NCBI RefSeq assembly: GCF_002005225.1
Contig: NZ_CP019724.1
Span: 4,032,501 to 4,096,500 of the forward strand
Origin: Streptomyces pactum
Lineage (GTDB): Bacteria; Actinomycetota; Actinomycetes; Streptomycetales; Streptomycetaceae
Reading direction: 5' to 3'
DNA length: 64,000 bases
Under the pieces are notes generated by a model that searched no databases, was not told the DNA's origin, and saw only the letters and a program-made list of their open reading frames with translations. Positions 53,342 through 60,960 of the stretch are shown here, piece by piece. Made by a program: the position numbers and the translations under genes. How positions within the stretch are numbered: position 1 is the first letter of the stretch; each line of letters begins with the position of its first letter.

Positions 53342-54322
53342 ATGCGCGCCGTCGTGCTGCACGAGTTCGGTTCGGCTGAGAACCTCCGTTACGAGACAGT
53401 GCCCGACCCCGTGCCGGGGCCGGGCGAGGTCCGTGTGTCGGTGAGGGCCGCGGGAGTCCACCAGATCGAGACGGCGATGCGGGCGGGTCTGGAGATCGGC
53501 CCGCCGCTTCCCCGGCTCCCGGCGATCTTCGGTGGAGAGGTGGCCGGCGTCGTCGAGTCGACCGGGCCGGACGTGGACGAGGCCTGGATCGGCGCCGAGG
53601 TGGTGACCTCGCACGGCAGCCCGGGAGGTTACGCGGAGCTCGCCGTCGCCGCTGTCGACTCCCTGCACCGGATCCCCGCCGGACTGGGTCACGAGGCCGC
53701 CGTCACCATGGTCGTCACCGGCAGCACCACCATCGGCCTGCTCGACATCGCGCGGCTCACCTCCGACGACGTCGTCCTCGTCACGTCCGCGGCCGGTGGG
53801 ATCGGCCGTCTGGTCGTCCAGTTCGCCCGCCGCCTCGGTGCCACGGTCATCGGCGCGGCAGGCGGACCGGCCAAGACCGCGGCCGTGCGGGAGCTGGGGG
53901 CCGATGTGGCCGTCGACTACGACCTGGCGGACTGGGCGGGCACCGTCCGGGACGCGTTGGGCGGGCGCGGTGTCACAGTCGTCGTGGACGGTGTCGAGGG
54001 CGACAAGGGGCGGGCCGCGTTCGGGCTGCTGGCCGAGGGCGGGCGCTACGTCACCATCGGCGCGGCCTCCCGGGAGGAGTTCCGGCCGGAGGAGGCGGAG
54101 TTGAAGGAGCGCGGCGTCCGCTTCACCGACGCGCTTGCCCTGTTGCTGGAGGGCCAGGACCGGTCGGCCGACGAGGCTCGCGCGCTCGCGGAGGCCGCCG
54201 ACGGCAAGCTGGTGCCCGCCTTCCAGACCTTCCCCCTGTCGCAGGCCGCCGCGGCACACGCCGCCCTGGAGTCGCGGGCGACGACGGGAAAGGTCGTTCT
54301 CGTCCCGGACGCACGGGGGTGA
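53342..54322 (+). CDS. Zinc-type alcohol dehydrogenase / quinone oxidoreductase family protein
   Basis: A 326-residue MDR-family protein. The GroES-like part (PGPGEVRVSVRAAGVHQIET) lacks structural zinc cysteines, and the Rossmann motif is VTSAAGGIGRLVVQFARRLG, with AGGPAKTAAVRELGADVAVD. The C-terminus has TGKVVLVP. This is the quinone-oxidoreductase (NADPH) type without zinc. The ATG is preceded by GGAAGGA. The MerR-like promoter suggests induction by redox-active or electrophilic compounds. Confidence 0.9.
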   Translation: MRAVVLHEFGSAENLRYETVPDPVPGPGEVRVSVRAAGVHQIETAMRAGLEIGPPLPRLPAIFGGEVAGVVESTGPDVDEAWIGAEVVTSHGSPGGYAELAVAAVDSLHRIPAGLGHEAAVTMVVTGSTTIGLLDIARLTSDDVVLVTSAAGGIGRLVVQFARRLGATVIGAAGGPAKTAAVRELGADVAVDYDLADWAGTVRDALGGRGVTVVVDGVEGDKGRAAFGLLAEGGRYVTIGAASREEFRPEEAELKERGVRFTDALALLLEGQDRSADEARALAEAADGKLVPAFQTFPLSQAAAAHAALESRATTGKVVLVPDARG

Positions 54323-54370
54323 GGCGCGGCCGGCCCGAGCCCCGCGACGCGTCACGTCCCCGACGCCCCG

Positions 54371-54430
54371 GGTGAGGCCCGGTCGGTCCGGGCGAGGCCC
54401 GGTCGCCCCGGCTGAGGCCCGGTCGGTCCG
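54371..54430. repeat. 20-bp tandem repeat, 3 copies
   Basis: GTGAGGCCCGGTCGGTCCGG and two variants repeat at 54371, 54391 and 54411, downstream of the oxidoreductase stop. Spacer 54323-54496 holds no gene. Confidence 0.85.
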
Positions 54431-54496
54431 GGCCCCGCGGCGCGCGCCTGCCCTCAGGACCGCGTCATCGGCGGTACGCCCCGGCCGGTGCCGCGG

Positions 54497-54676
54497 TCAC
54501 CGGGTCGTCCCCCTCACCCTGAAGGTGCGGTTGGGCGCGGCATGCTCCACCGGGCCGTCGTGGCGCGTACCGGCGCGGGCGACGGCCTGTGCCGGGTCCA
54601 GGAACGGGCCGAGGTGCGTGACGACCAGGCGCCGGGCACCGGCGGCGGCCGCGCTCGCGCCCGCCGTGCACCACAC
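54497..54676 (-). pseudogene. Relic of a metallo-beta-lactamase-fold protein (C-terminal end only)
   Basis: A 59-codon frame from GTG 54676 ends at TGA 54499. It reads AGASAAAAGARRLVVTHLGP and FLDPAQAVARAGTRHDGPVE, then a PNRTFRV strand. This is the C-terminal pattern of MBL-fold hydrolases (the RRLxLTHL...DGPVELA type). A TAG stop lies directly upstream, and the zinc-binding front part is missing, so the gene is truncated. The remaining spacer to 54779 shows nothing else. Confidence 0.45.
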
Positions 54677-54779
54677 CTATGGGCGCGGAGTCTACGGGCG
54701 CCGCCGTTCCGTGGTCTCGGTGCCGGCGAGGGCGGGGCCGACGGGCGGCCGTTTCGCGGCGGCGGCGTCGGCGGTGCTG

Positions 54780-56339
54780 TCAGCGTGGCGCTCGTGCCGT
54801 GGTCCGCGTCGGCGTCCCCGGCTGCGGTTCCGGTTCCGGTTCCGGGGCGCCCTGTTCGCCGAGCCAGCGGGCGAGTTTGCCGCGTCGGCCGATGGCGCGC
54901 AGGCGGCGTTCCGTGGCCTCCCGGGTGAGGGGGGTGGTGATGAGCAGGAGTTCGTCGCCGGCGCGCAGCACGGTGTCGTGGTCGGGAACGACGGTGATGC
55001 CGTCGCGCACGATCAAAGTGAGGACCGTCGGGGGCGGCAGGCGCAGTTCGAAGACGGCGACGCCGTGCAGGCGGGAGCCCCGAGGAATGGCCACGGTGAG
55101 CAGGTCGGCGTCCAGGACGTCGAGCGGGGCGGTCTCGACCTGGATCTCGCGCAGCGCGTCGGAGCGGGTCAGACGCAGGAGGCGGGCGGCGGCGGGCAGG
55201 GTGGGGCCCTGTACGAGGGTGAAGAGGACGACGAGGACGAAGACGATGTTCAGTACGTCGACGGCACCGGCGACCCCGGCGACGATGGGGAACGTGGCGA
55301 GCACGATGGGGACCGCTCCGCGCAGCCCCGCCCACGAGATGAACGCCTGCTCGCGCCAGGGGACGCGGAAGGGCAGCAGGCACAGGACGACGGAGACGGG
55401 GCGGGCGACCAGCAGCAGAACCAGGCCGACGGCGAGCGCCGGGAGGATCGCGGAGGGCAGTTCGCTGGGGTCGACGAGCAGGCCGAGCATGACGAACAGG
55501 CCGATCTGGGCCAGCCATCCGGCGCCTTCGGCGAAGGAGCGGGTGGCGGCGCGGTGGGGCAGCTCGGCGTTGCCGAGGACGAGGCCGGAGAGGTAGGCGG
55601 CGATGATGCCGCTGGCGTTCACCGCTCCGGCCGCGGCGAAGGCGACGATGCCGAACCCGACCGTGGCGAGCGGGTACAGGCCGGTCGCGGGGAGTGCGAT
55701 GTGCCGGAGCGCGGCGGCACCCAGGCGGCCGATCAGCACCCCGAGCGTGCCGCCGACGAGGAGTTGGTAGAGCAGGTTGCCGACGACCGGGGCGGGGCCG
55801 GGCAGGTCGCCTGCGGTGGTGGTGGAGAAGATCAGGACCAGGATGATGGTTGGGGCGTCGTTGAAACCGGACTCGGCCTCCACCAGCCCCGTCACCTTCT
55901 GCGGCAGCGGCAGCGCGCGCAGTACGGCGAAGACCGCGGCGGCGTCGGTGGAGGAGACGATCGCACCGAGCAGCAGAGCCAGGTGCCATTCCATGCCCAG
56001 CAGCCAGTGGGCGCCGGCGGCGGTCACCGCGACGGAGACGGCCACACCCGCGGTGGCGAGCACGCCGGCGGGGGCGAGCAGCCGTCTGACGTCGCTCCAC
56101 CTGGTGGTCAGACCGCCGTCGACGAGAATGACCGCCAGGGCGGCGGTGCCCAGCGCCTGGGCCAACTGGGCGTCGTCGAACTCCAGCCCCAGCCCGTCCT
56201 CTCCGGCGACGACGCCGACCGCGAGGAACAGCAACAGGGCGGGCAGGCCGACCCGGTGGGCGGCGCGGGCGGCGGCGATGCTGGCCAGCAGCACCGTGCC
56301 GCCGATCAGCAAGGTCAGGTACAGCTCGGGCAGGGTCAT
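54780..56339 (-). CDS. Potassium/proton antiporter (CPA1, NhaP2/CvrA type) with TrkA-C domain
   Basis: A 519-residue transporter with about 12 helices. VGLPALLLFLAVGVVAGEDG, GAIVSSTDAAAVFAVLRALP (ion-binding Asp in the STDAAAVF motif), LVEAESGFNDAPTIILVLIF and SWAGLRGAVPIVLA are CPA1 hallmarks. Residues 400-480 form a TrkA-C regulatory domain (GITVVPDHDTVLRAGDELLL). The charged C-terminus is repetitive (PEPEPEPQPG). It exports K+ or Na+ for protons. The start ATG at 56339 (MTLPELYLTLL) is preferred to the upstream open frame, which is repeat sequence. Confidence 0.92.
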   Translation of the reverse strand: MTLPELYLTLLIGGTVLLASIAAARAAHRVGLPALLLFLAVGVVAGEDGLGLEFDDAQLAQALGTAALAVILVDGGLTTRWSDVRRLLAPAGVLATAGVAVSVAVTAAGAHWLLGMEWHLALLLGAIVSSTDAAAVFAVLRALPLPQKVTGLVEAESGFNDAPTIILVLIFSTTTAGDLPGPAPVVGNLLYQLLVGGTLGVLIGRLGAAALRHIALPATGLYPLATVGFGIVAFAAAGAVNASGIIAAYLSGLVLGNAELPHRAATRSFAEGAGWLAQIGLFVMLGLLVDPSELPSAILPALAVGLVLLLVARPVSVVLCLLPFRVPWREQAFISWAGLRGAVPIVLATFPIVAGVAGAVDVLNIVFVLVVLFTLVQGPTLPAAARLLRLTRSDALREIQVETAPLDVLDADLLTVAIPRGSRLHGVAVFELRLPPPTVLTLIVRDGITVVPDHDTVLRAGDELLLITTPLTREATERRLRAIGRRGKLARWLGEQGAPEPEPEPQPGTPTRTTARAPR

Positions 56340-56399
56340 CGACCGGGCCCCGAGCCGTCCGGGGCGGGCCGGTGCCCGCCGGGGTGAGGACCGGGGCCG

Positions 56400-56594
56400 G
56401 GGCCACGACCCCCACCAGAACCCGGGCCGGAACCGAAGCCGAGACCCTGCCCGGAACCGAGGCCACCCTCCTGCCCGGAACCGAAGCCACGCCCCTGCCC
56501 GGAACCGAGGCCACGACCGAGGCCGGAACCGAGGCCACAACCGAGGCCACGACCGAGGCCGGAACCAAGGTCACAACCGGGACCGGAACCAAGG
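56400..56594. repeat. Degenerate GGAACCGAGGCCACGACC repeats
   Basis: Units of 6 to 18 bp built from GGAACCGAGGCCAC and ACGACCGAGGCC recur across the spacer between DUF3040 and the antiporter. They resemble the GAACCAGAGCCAGAGCC repeats at 6500-6750. All frames are open here, so the open reading frames are not evidence of coding. Confidence 0.75.
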
Positions 56595-56906
56595 TCACGA
56601 CCGGGGCCAGGACCGGGGCGGAGGGTACCGGCCGCCGCGGGCGTGCCGGTGCGGGTCGAAGGACTCCACGGCGATGCCGGCGAGGACCAGGCCGGATGCG
56701 ATGAGCAGCCCGTGGGCCAGGACGATCCCGGAGCACAGCACCGCCAGGGCGGTGGCGAGCAGCAGCCGGGCCCGGAGGTTCCGGTACTCGCGTGGTGGGC
56801 GGGGACGGCCGGCGTCGAGGGCGTGGGCGAACCGGGGGTCGTCGCGGTGCAGGCGGGACTCGATGTCACTGAGCCGGTGGTCGTCGGATCCGTCGGGTCC
56901 GGGCAT
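56595..56906 (-). CDS. DUF3040 small membrane protein
   Basis: A 103-residue protein starting MPGPDGSDDHRLSDIESRLH, then DDPRFAHALDAGRP and two adjacent membrane helices (LLLATALAVLCSGIVLAHGL, then LIASGLVLAGIAVESF). The LSxxExRLxxxDPRFA start is the DUF3040 signature. The ATG follows GGAGGAGG at 7 nt. It precedes the antiporter by about 255 bp of repeats. Function unknown. Confidence 0.85.
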   Translation of the reverse strand: MPGPDGSDDHRLSDIESRLHRDDPRFAHALDAGRPRPPREYRNLRARLLLATALAVLCSGIVLAHGLLIASGLVLAGIAVESFDPHRHARGGRYPPPRSWPRS

Positions 56907-57064
56907 GGTGTCCTCCTCCCGGCGCGGGGCCCTGGGCAGGCGACGCGGTCGGTCGGGCGGGCCATCTGCTCTCCTTGCGAGGTGGGAACCGTCACGATCA
57001 CACCAGGGCGAAGTGGCGCAGCCGCGCATACGTGGCCGACCCACCCCGGACTTCGTCCGGGAAA

Positions 57065-57134
57065 GGGTTGGATCGGGTGGGCTCGGGTTGGATCGGGTGG
57101 GCTCGGGTGGGCTCGGGTTGCATGGGGTTGGCCC
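57065..57134. repeat. 20-bp direct repeats GGGTTGGATCGGGTGGGCTC
   Basis: Two perfect 20-bp copies (57065 and 57085) followed by truncated ones. They lie in the 345-bp spacer 56907-57251 between the amidinotransferase stop and the DUF3040 start. No gene is supported in this spacer. Confidence 0.85.
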
Positions 57135-57251
57135 GGTTACAGCGTCGCTCGCCGCACGCCGTGGGCACTATCCGGTACGGAGCCCAAAAGGGACCCGGTT
57201 CGACGTGTAGACGACGATGTGGGAGCAGCGCCGCGGTGGTGCGACGCCCCG

Positions 57252-58376
57252 TCAGCCGGTGTACGACTCGAGCGTGCCGCGGCGCCGTACGTCGAGGGTC
57301 GCGCAGTGGAACGAGCCGCCGAACGGCGCGTAGTGCAGCAGGTCGCACGGGATCGGTTCGAAGCCCCAGCTCTCCAGCGCGCGCAGCATGCCGGTGTGGT
57401 GCCGTTCCGCGATGACCCGCCCGTCGCCGACGGCGAGGACGTTCATGCTGAGCCACTTGCCGCACATCGAGGTGATCTTGAGCATGCGGTCGTCGATCGG
57501 CTCGGGTTCGGGTGCGGTCAGGATCTCCCACGAGCGCAGGACGTCCGGGAGTCGGTCGACGTCGACGTACTCCGGGTTGACCAGTGCCCGGCCGGGCGCG
57601 AGGGGAACGAACGTCGTGTCGATGTGCATGGGCGTGCGGCAGCGGCTCTCGATCTCGTGGACGCGGTAGCCGGGGCCGAGATGGCGGCGCAGCCATTCGA
57701 TGCCCATGCGGTTGGTGACGTTGCTGCGGGTGACGAAGAGGTCGCGTCCCGCGCGGACGAAGTCCGCCGCGTCGAAGACCGGTTCGAACTCGGTGAGGAT
57801 GTGGCGCATCGGCTCGCCCGCCGCGGGGGTGCGGAAGTCCGGTTCGTAGAGGTCGTCGGTGAGCTGGGGCTTCGGGGCGGCCGTCCAGCGCGCGCCGCGC
57901 CGGAAGTAGTCCTTGAGGATCGGGCGGTAGGAGTGGGTCTCGAAGTAGCGGCACGGCCAGGCCATCGGCGTCTCGATGATCTCGTCGCCGACCACGAGCA
58001 GGCAGTCGCGCGGGCAGGTGTTGCAGAAACCGCGTGAGGACCAGTCCGGGGTGCTGAAGCGCTGCCGGTGGTCGACGGCGTCCGGCCGGGTGACCGTGAT
58101 GCCGAGGGACTGGAGGAGGGCGACGAATCCGTCGAGCTCGCGCTGCGCCCGTTCGATCAGGACGCGCGGATACCTGAAGCCGGCGGCGAGTCCCTGCAAC
58201 CGGGCCGCCCACGGCGGGACGTTGCAGGTCACGACCGGGTGGTCGGAGGGAATCGTCGCGCCCTCCAGCCGCCCGACGACGACCTCCTCCAGCGGGTCCC
58301 ACTCGTTGTGGGAACTGACCGGCGAAGCGGCGGGTTCCGCCGCTTCCGCAACACCCGGCTCCTGCGCCACCGCCAT
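57252..58376 (-). CDS. Amidinotransferase (glycine / inosamine-phosphate type)
   Basis: A 374-residue enzyme of the guanidino-group-modifying superfamily that moves an amidino group from arginine to an amine. The triad is present: Asp in EFEPVFDAADF, His in RTPMHIDTTFVPL, and Cys358 in FGGSFHCATLDV. Other family segments are EWDPLEEVVVGR at the start and RSNVTNRMGIEWL. StrB1 of streptomycin synthesis is the nearest well-known type, but no aminoglycoside cluster lies in the window, so the acceptor could be glycine or another amine. The ATG at 58376 follows GGGAGCGG. Divergent from the DUF2975-Xre operon. Confidence 0.92.
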   Translation of the reverse strand: MAVAQEPGVAEAAEPAASPVSSHNEWDPLEEVVVGRLEGATIPSDHPVVTCNVPPWAARLQGLAAGFRYPRVLIERAQRELDGFVALLQSLGITVTRPDAVDHRQRFSTPDWSSRGFCNTCPRDCLLVVGDEIIETPMAWPCRYFETHSYRPILKDYFRRGARWTAAPKPQLTDDLYEPDFRTPAAGEPMRHILTEFEPVFDAADFVRAGRDLFVTRSNVTNRMGIEWLRRHLGPGYRVHEIESRCRTPMHIDTTFVPLAPGRALVNPEYVDVDRLPDVLRSWEILTAPEPEPIDDRMLKITSMCGKWLSMNVLAVGDGRVIAERHHTGMLRALESWGFEPIPCDLLHYAPFGGSFHCATLDVRRRGTLESYTG

Positions 58377-58462
58377 GACTGACCGCTCCCGATCGCTGGC
58401 TCTCCGTGCTTACGGGGTGCCCCGGACCGGACGGTTGACACCCGCTCCGCCACCCCGAACAC

Positions 58463-58491
58463 TTGCCGAACCTATCGTTTCTCGATAGATT
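58463..58491 (+). promoter_or_regulatory. Promoter and operator of the DUF2975-Xre operon
   Basis: TTGCCG (58463-58468) and TAGATT (58486-58491) with a 17-bp spacer form a good promoter 30 bp before the DUF2975 start. In the spacer lies CTATCG-TTTCT-CGATAG (58472-58488), a perfect 6-bp inverted repeat overlapping the -10 box. It is a likely operator for the Xre protein of the same operon. Confidence 0.7.
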
Positions 58492-58520
58492 TCCATCGTG
58501 GATCGATTGAAGGAGGGGCG

Positions 58521-59018
58521 ATGGGAAAGCTGACAGTGCTCGCGCTGCGCGGCGTGATCGGGATGCTGCTCGCCGGCTCGGTGTTCATCCAGGCCGTACT
58601 GGTCTGGCTGCTGGCGGCCGGATCGAGCGACCCCGACGCCGCCCTGGCGGCCGTCCGCACGCCGGTGTTCCTGATCGTCGTCCTGGGAGCCGCGGCGGCC
58701 CAGACCGTCCTGGTCTGCGTCTGGCGGCTGGTGACGATGGTGCGGCGGGGCACCGTGTTCTCCCTCGGCGCGTTCCGGTACGTCCATGTCGTGATCGGTG
58801 CCTTCGTCGCGGCCGCGCTCCTGGTGTTCACGCTCGCGGTCCTCCTGGCACCGGGCGAGGCCGTCGCGCCCGGCATCGTGCTCCTGCTGGGCGGGGCCGT
58901 CGTGGCGATCCTCGGCGTCGCGCTGGTCGTGCTCGTGCTGCGGATGCTGCTCGCCCAGGCCGTCGCCCGCGACATCGAGGCGGCGCGGATGCGGGCCGAG
59001 CTGGCGGAGGTGATCTGA
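58521..59018 (+). CDS. DUF2975 four-helix membrane protein
   Basis: A 165-residue protein with four membrane helices, for example GVIGMLLAGSVFIQAVLVWL, and a loop MVRRGTVFSLGAFRYVHVVI that is typical of DUF2975 (RRGxxFxxxxxR). Such proteins are commonly encoded with a small Xre regulator, as here, where the stop and start share one base (TGATG). Possibly senses a membrane signal. Good ribosome site GAAGGAGGGG. Confidence 0.9.
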   Translation: MGKLTVLALRGVIGMLLAGSVFIQAVLVWLLAAGSSDPDAALAAVRTPVFLIVVLGAAAAQTVLVCVWRLVTMVRRGTVFSLGAFRYVHVVIGAFVAAALLVFTLAVLLAPGEAVAPGIVLLLGGAVVAILGVALVVLVLRMLLAQAVARDIEAARMRAELAEVI

Positions 59019-59242
59019 TGCCGATCGTCGTCGACATCGACGTGATGCTGGCGAAGCGCAAGCTGTCCGTGGGCGAGCTCGCGGAGCGCGTCGGGATCAC
59101 TCCCGCCAACCTGGCCGTACTCAAGAACGGCCGCGCCAAGGCGGTGCGCTTCACGACGCTCGCCGCGCTCTGCGACGTACTCGAGTGCCAGCCGGGAGAC
59201 CTGCTGCGCTGGGAGGCCGGGGGCGCGGACGCGGGCGGGTGA
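59018..59242 (+). CDS. Small Xre/Cro-type helix-turn-helix regulator
   Basis: A 74-residue protein, nearly all HTH: MLAKRKLSVGELAERVGITP, ANLAVLKNGRAKAVRFTTLA, then LCDVLECQPGDLLRW, the YozG/YtzE-like Xre pattern. Start overlaps the DUF2975 stop by one base. It probably autoregulates through the CTATCG/CGATAG operator. Confidence 0.92.
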   Translation: MPIVVDIDVMLAKRKLSVGELAERVGITPANLAVLKNGRAKAVRFTTLAALCDVLECQPGDLLRWEAGGADAGG

Positions 59243-59422
59243 CGCCGGCCGTCGTCGGTGCCGTCAGGGATGCCGTCAGCGATGCCGTCGTCGGTGCCGT
59301 CAGGGATGCCGCCGCCGGTGCCGTCAGCGGCCGCGAGTGGCTTCCGGGGCCCGCGCGGGCGCAATCTGGGAGAAGATCTGCGTGCCCTGCGCGCCGCGGG
59401 CACCGACCCGGAAGGACACCTC

Positions 59423-59734
59423 GTGATCATCTTCGGCACCAAGGGATACCTCTACCAGCTCGCGATACTGACGCTGGTGTGCGGCCAGTGCGGCAACCCC
59501 TCCGCGCACACGCTCAGGAAGCGCGTCACGAAGTTCACGCTGTTCTTCGTGCCGCTGTTCCCGTTCTCCACGAAGTACCTGACGCAGTGCACCTTCTGCG
59601 GCGCCGAGCAGCAGGTGACCAAGGAACAGGCGGACCAGCTCCAGACGCAGGCCGTGAGCGGCCAGGGCGGCCAGGGCGGTCCCGGCGGCCAGGCGTACGG
59701 GCAGTCGCAGCAGCATCCCTACCAGCGGCCGTGA
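59423..59734 (+). CDS. Zinc-ribbon domain protein
   Basis: A 103-residue protein. CGQCGNPSAHTLRKRVTKFT and LTQCTFCGAEQQVTKEQADQ hold two CxxC pairs that make a zinc ribbon, with FFVPLFPFSTKYL between them, the zinc-ribbon-15 pattern. A Gly/Gln-rich tail follows. The GTG at 59423 has GGAAGGA at 7 nt. The in-frame upstream region (59243-59422) consists of GTCAGGGATGCC repeats and is not counted as coding. Function unknown. Confidence 0.82.
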   Translation: MIIFGTKGYLYQLAILTLVCGQCGNPSAHTLRKRVTKFTLFFVPLFPFSTKYLTQCTFCGAEQQVTKEQADQLQTQAVSGQGGQGGPGGQAYGQSQQHPYQRP

Positions 59735-59850
59735 GGCCCGGGGCGGCGACCGCTGCCCCGCCCACCCGCGTTGCCGGTTTCCGGCAGCCTTGACTACCCT
59801 CACGTTGCCGGACACCGCGCACCGGGCGTGAACGGCAGGGGAGGCGCGGG

Positions 59851-60930
59851 GTGACGGACCAGGGGACGGACCAGCAGGAGACGTATCTGACCGGGTACGC
59901 CGAGATCCTGGCCGGGGTGGCCGGTACCGGGCGCCGGCTGACCCGCGACGAGCTCGAGGAACGGCGGCTCTTCGGTGAGCAGGCCGCGGAGGCGGGGCAC
60001 AGTCTGCGCAGTCTCGTGCGGCTGCACCTGGACGCCACGCGAGCCTCCTGGCCCGACGCCACGGCCGCCTCCGGCCCGGGTCTCACGGACCGTGTGCTCG
60101 CCGCCGTCGCGCAGGCCGTCGACGCCTTCGCCGAGGGTTACGAACGCGCCCAGCACCTCGCCGTACGGCAGGAGGAGGCCGCGCGGCGGGAGTTCATCGA
60201 CGACCTGCTCTACGGGCGCAGCGACCTGGGCCGGCTGGCCGAACGGGCCGAGCGCTTCGGACTGGTCCTCTCCCACGCCCACGCCGTCGCGGTGGCCGAG
60301 GGGCCCGCGGCGTACGACGACACCGCCCCGGTAACCCGGCTCGTGGAGACGGCGCTCATCTCCCGCTTCGGTGACCGGCGCGTGTTGATCACCACGAAGA
60401 ACGGGCAGCTCATCTGCATCGCGCCGGGCGACCAGGAGGACGTCCTCGCCTTCTTCGCCAAGCAGGCGTACGCGGCCACGGACGGCAGCCGGGTGGCCAT
60501 CGGGCGCCCCCAGAACGGCGCGGGCGGCGTGGTGCACAGCTATGAGGAGGCGCTGAGCACCCTCGAACTCGCCGAACGGCTGGAGCTCGACGAGCCCGTG
60601 CTGCGCGCCGCCGACCTGCTCGTCTACCCGGTGCTCACCCGCGACCGGCAGGCGATGGCCGACCTGGTGCTGAGCGTGCTGGGCCCGCTGCGCGGGGCGC
60701 GCGGCGGGGCCGAGCCGCTGCTGCGGACCCTGGAGGCGTACTTCGACGCCGGCTGCACCGCCGCCGAGGCCGCCCGGCGGCTGTCGCTCAGCGTGCGGGC
60801 CCTCACCTACCGGCTGGACCGCATCCACCAGTTGACCGGGGCCAACCCCGCCGACCCGGTGCACCGCTACACCCTGCAGACCGCCGTCATCGGGGCGCGG
60901 CTGCTGAGCTGGCCCGCCCAGGAGATCTGA
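59851..60930 (+). CDS. PucR/CdaR-type transcriptional regulator
   Basis: A 359-residue regulator. The N-terminal half is helical (LRSLVRLHLDATRASWPDAT), residues 160-260 form a GGDEF-like middle domain (SYEEALSTLELAERL at its end), and the C-terminal HTH is LLRTLEAYFDAGCTAAEAAR followed by RLSLSVRALTYRLDRIHQLTG (in part), the PucR HTH_30 pattern. GTG at 59851. Converges with the flotillin gene with only 30 bp between stops. Target genes unknown. Confidence 0.9.
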   Translation: MTDQGTDQQETYLTGYAEILAGVAGTGRRLTRDELEERRLFGEQAAEAGHSLRSLVRLHLDATRASWPDATAASGPGLTDRVLAAVAQAVDAFAEGYERAQHLAVRQEEAARREFIDDLLYGRSDLGRLAERAERFGLVLSHAHAVAVAEGPAAYDDTAPVTRLVETALISRFGDRRVLITTKNGQLICIAPGDQEDVLAFFAKQAYAATDGSRVAIGRPQNGAGGVVHSYEEALSTLELAERLELDEPVLRAADLLVYPVLTRDRQAMADLVLSVLGPLRGARGGAEPLLRTLEAYFDAGCTAAEAARRLSLSVRALTYRLDRIHQLTGANPADPVHRYTLQTAVIGARLLSWPAQEI

Positions 60931-60960
60931 GCGGGCCGGTCCCGGCCGGCGGGGCGGCTG

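Noticed and set aside
57252..58376. Amidinotransferase as evidence of a streptomycin-like biosynthetic cluster
   Set aside because: No other aminoglycoside, NRPS or PKS genes occur in the window; the enzyme alone is not diagnostic.
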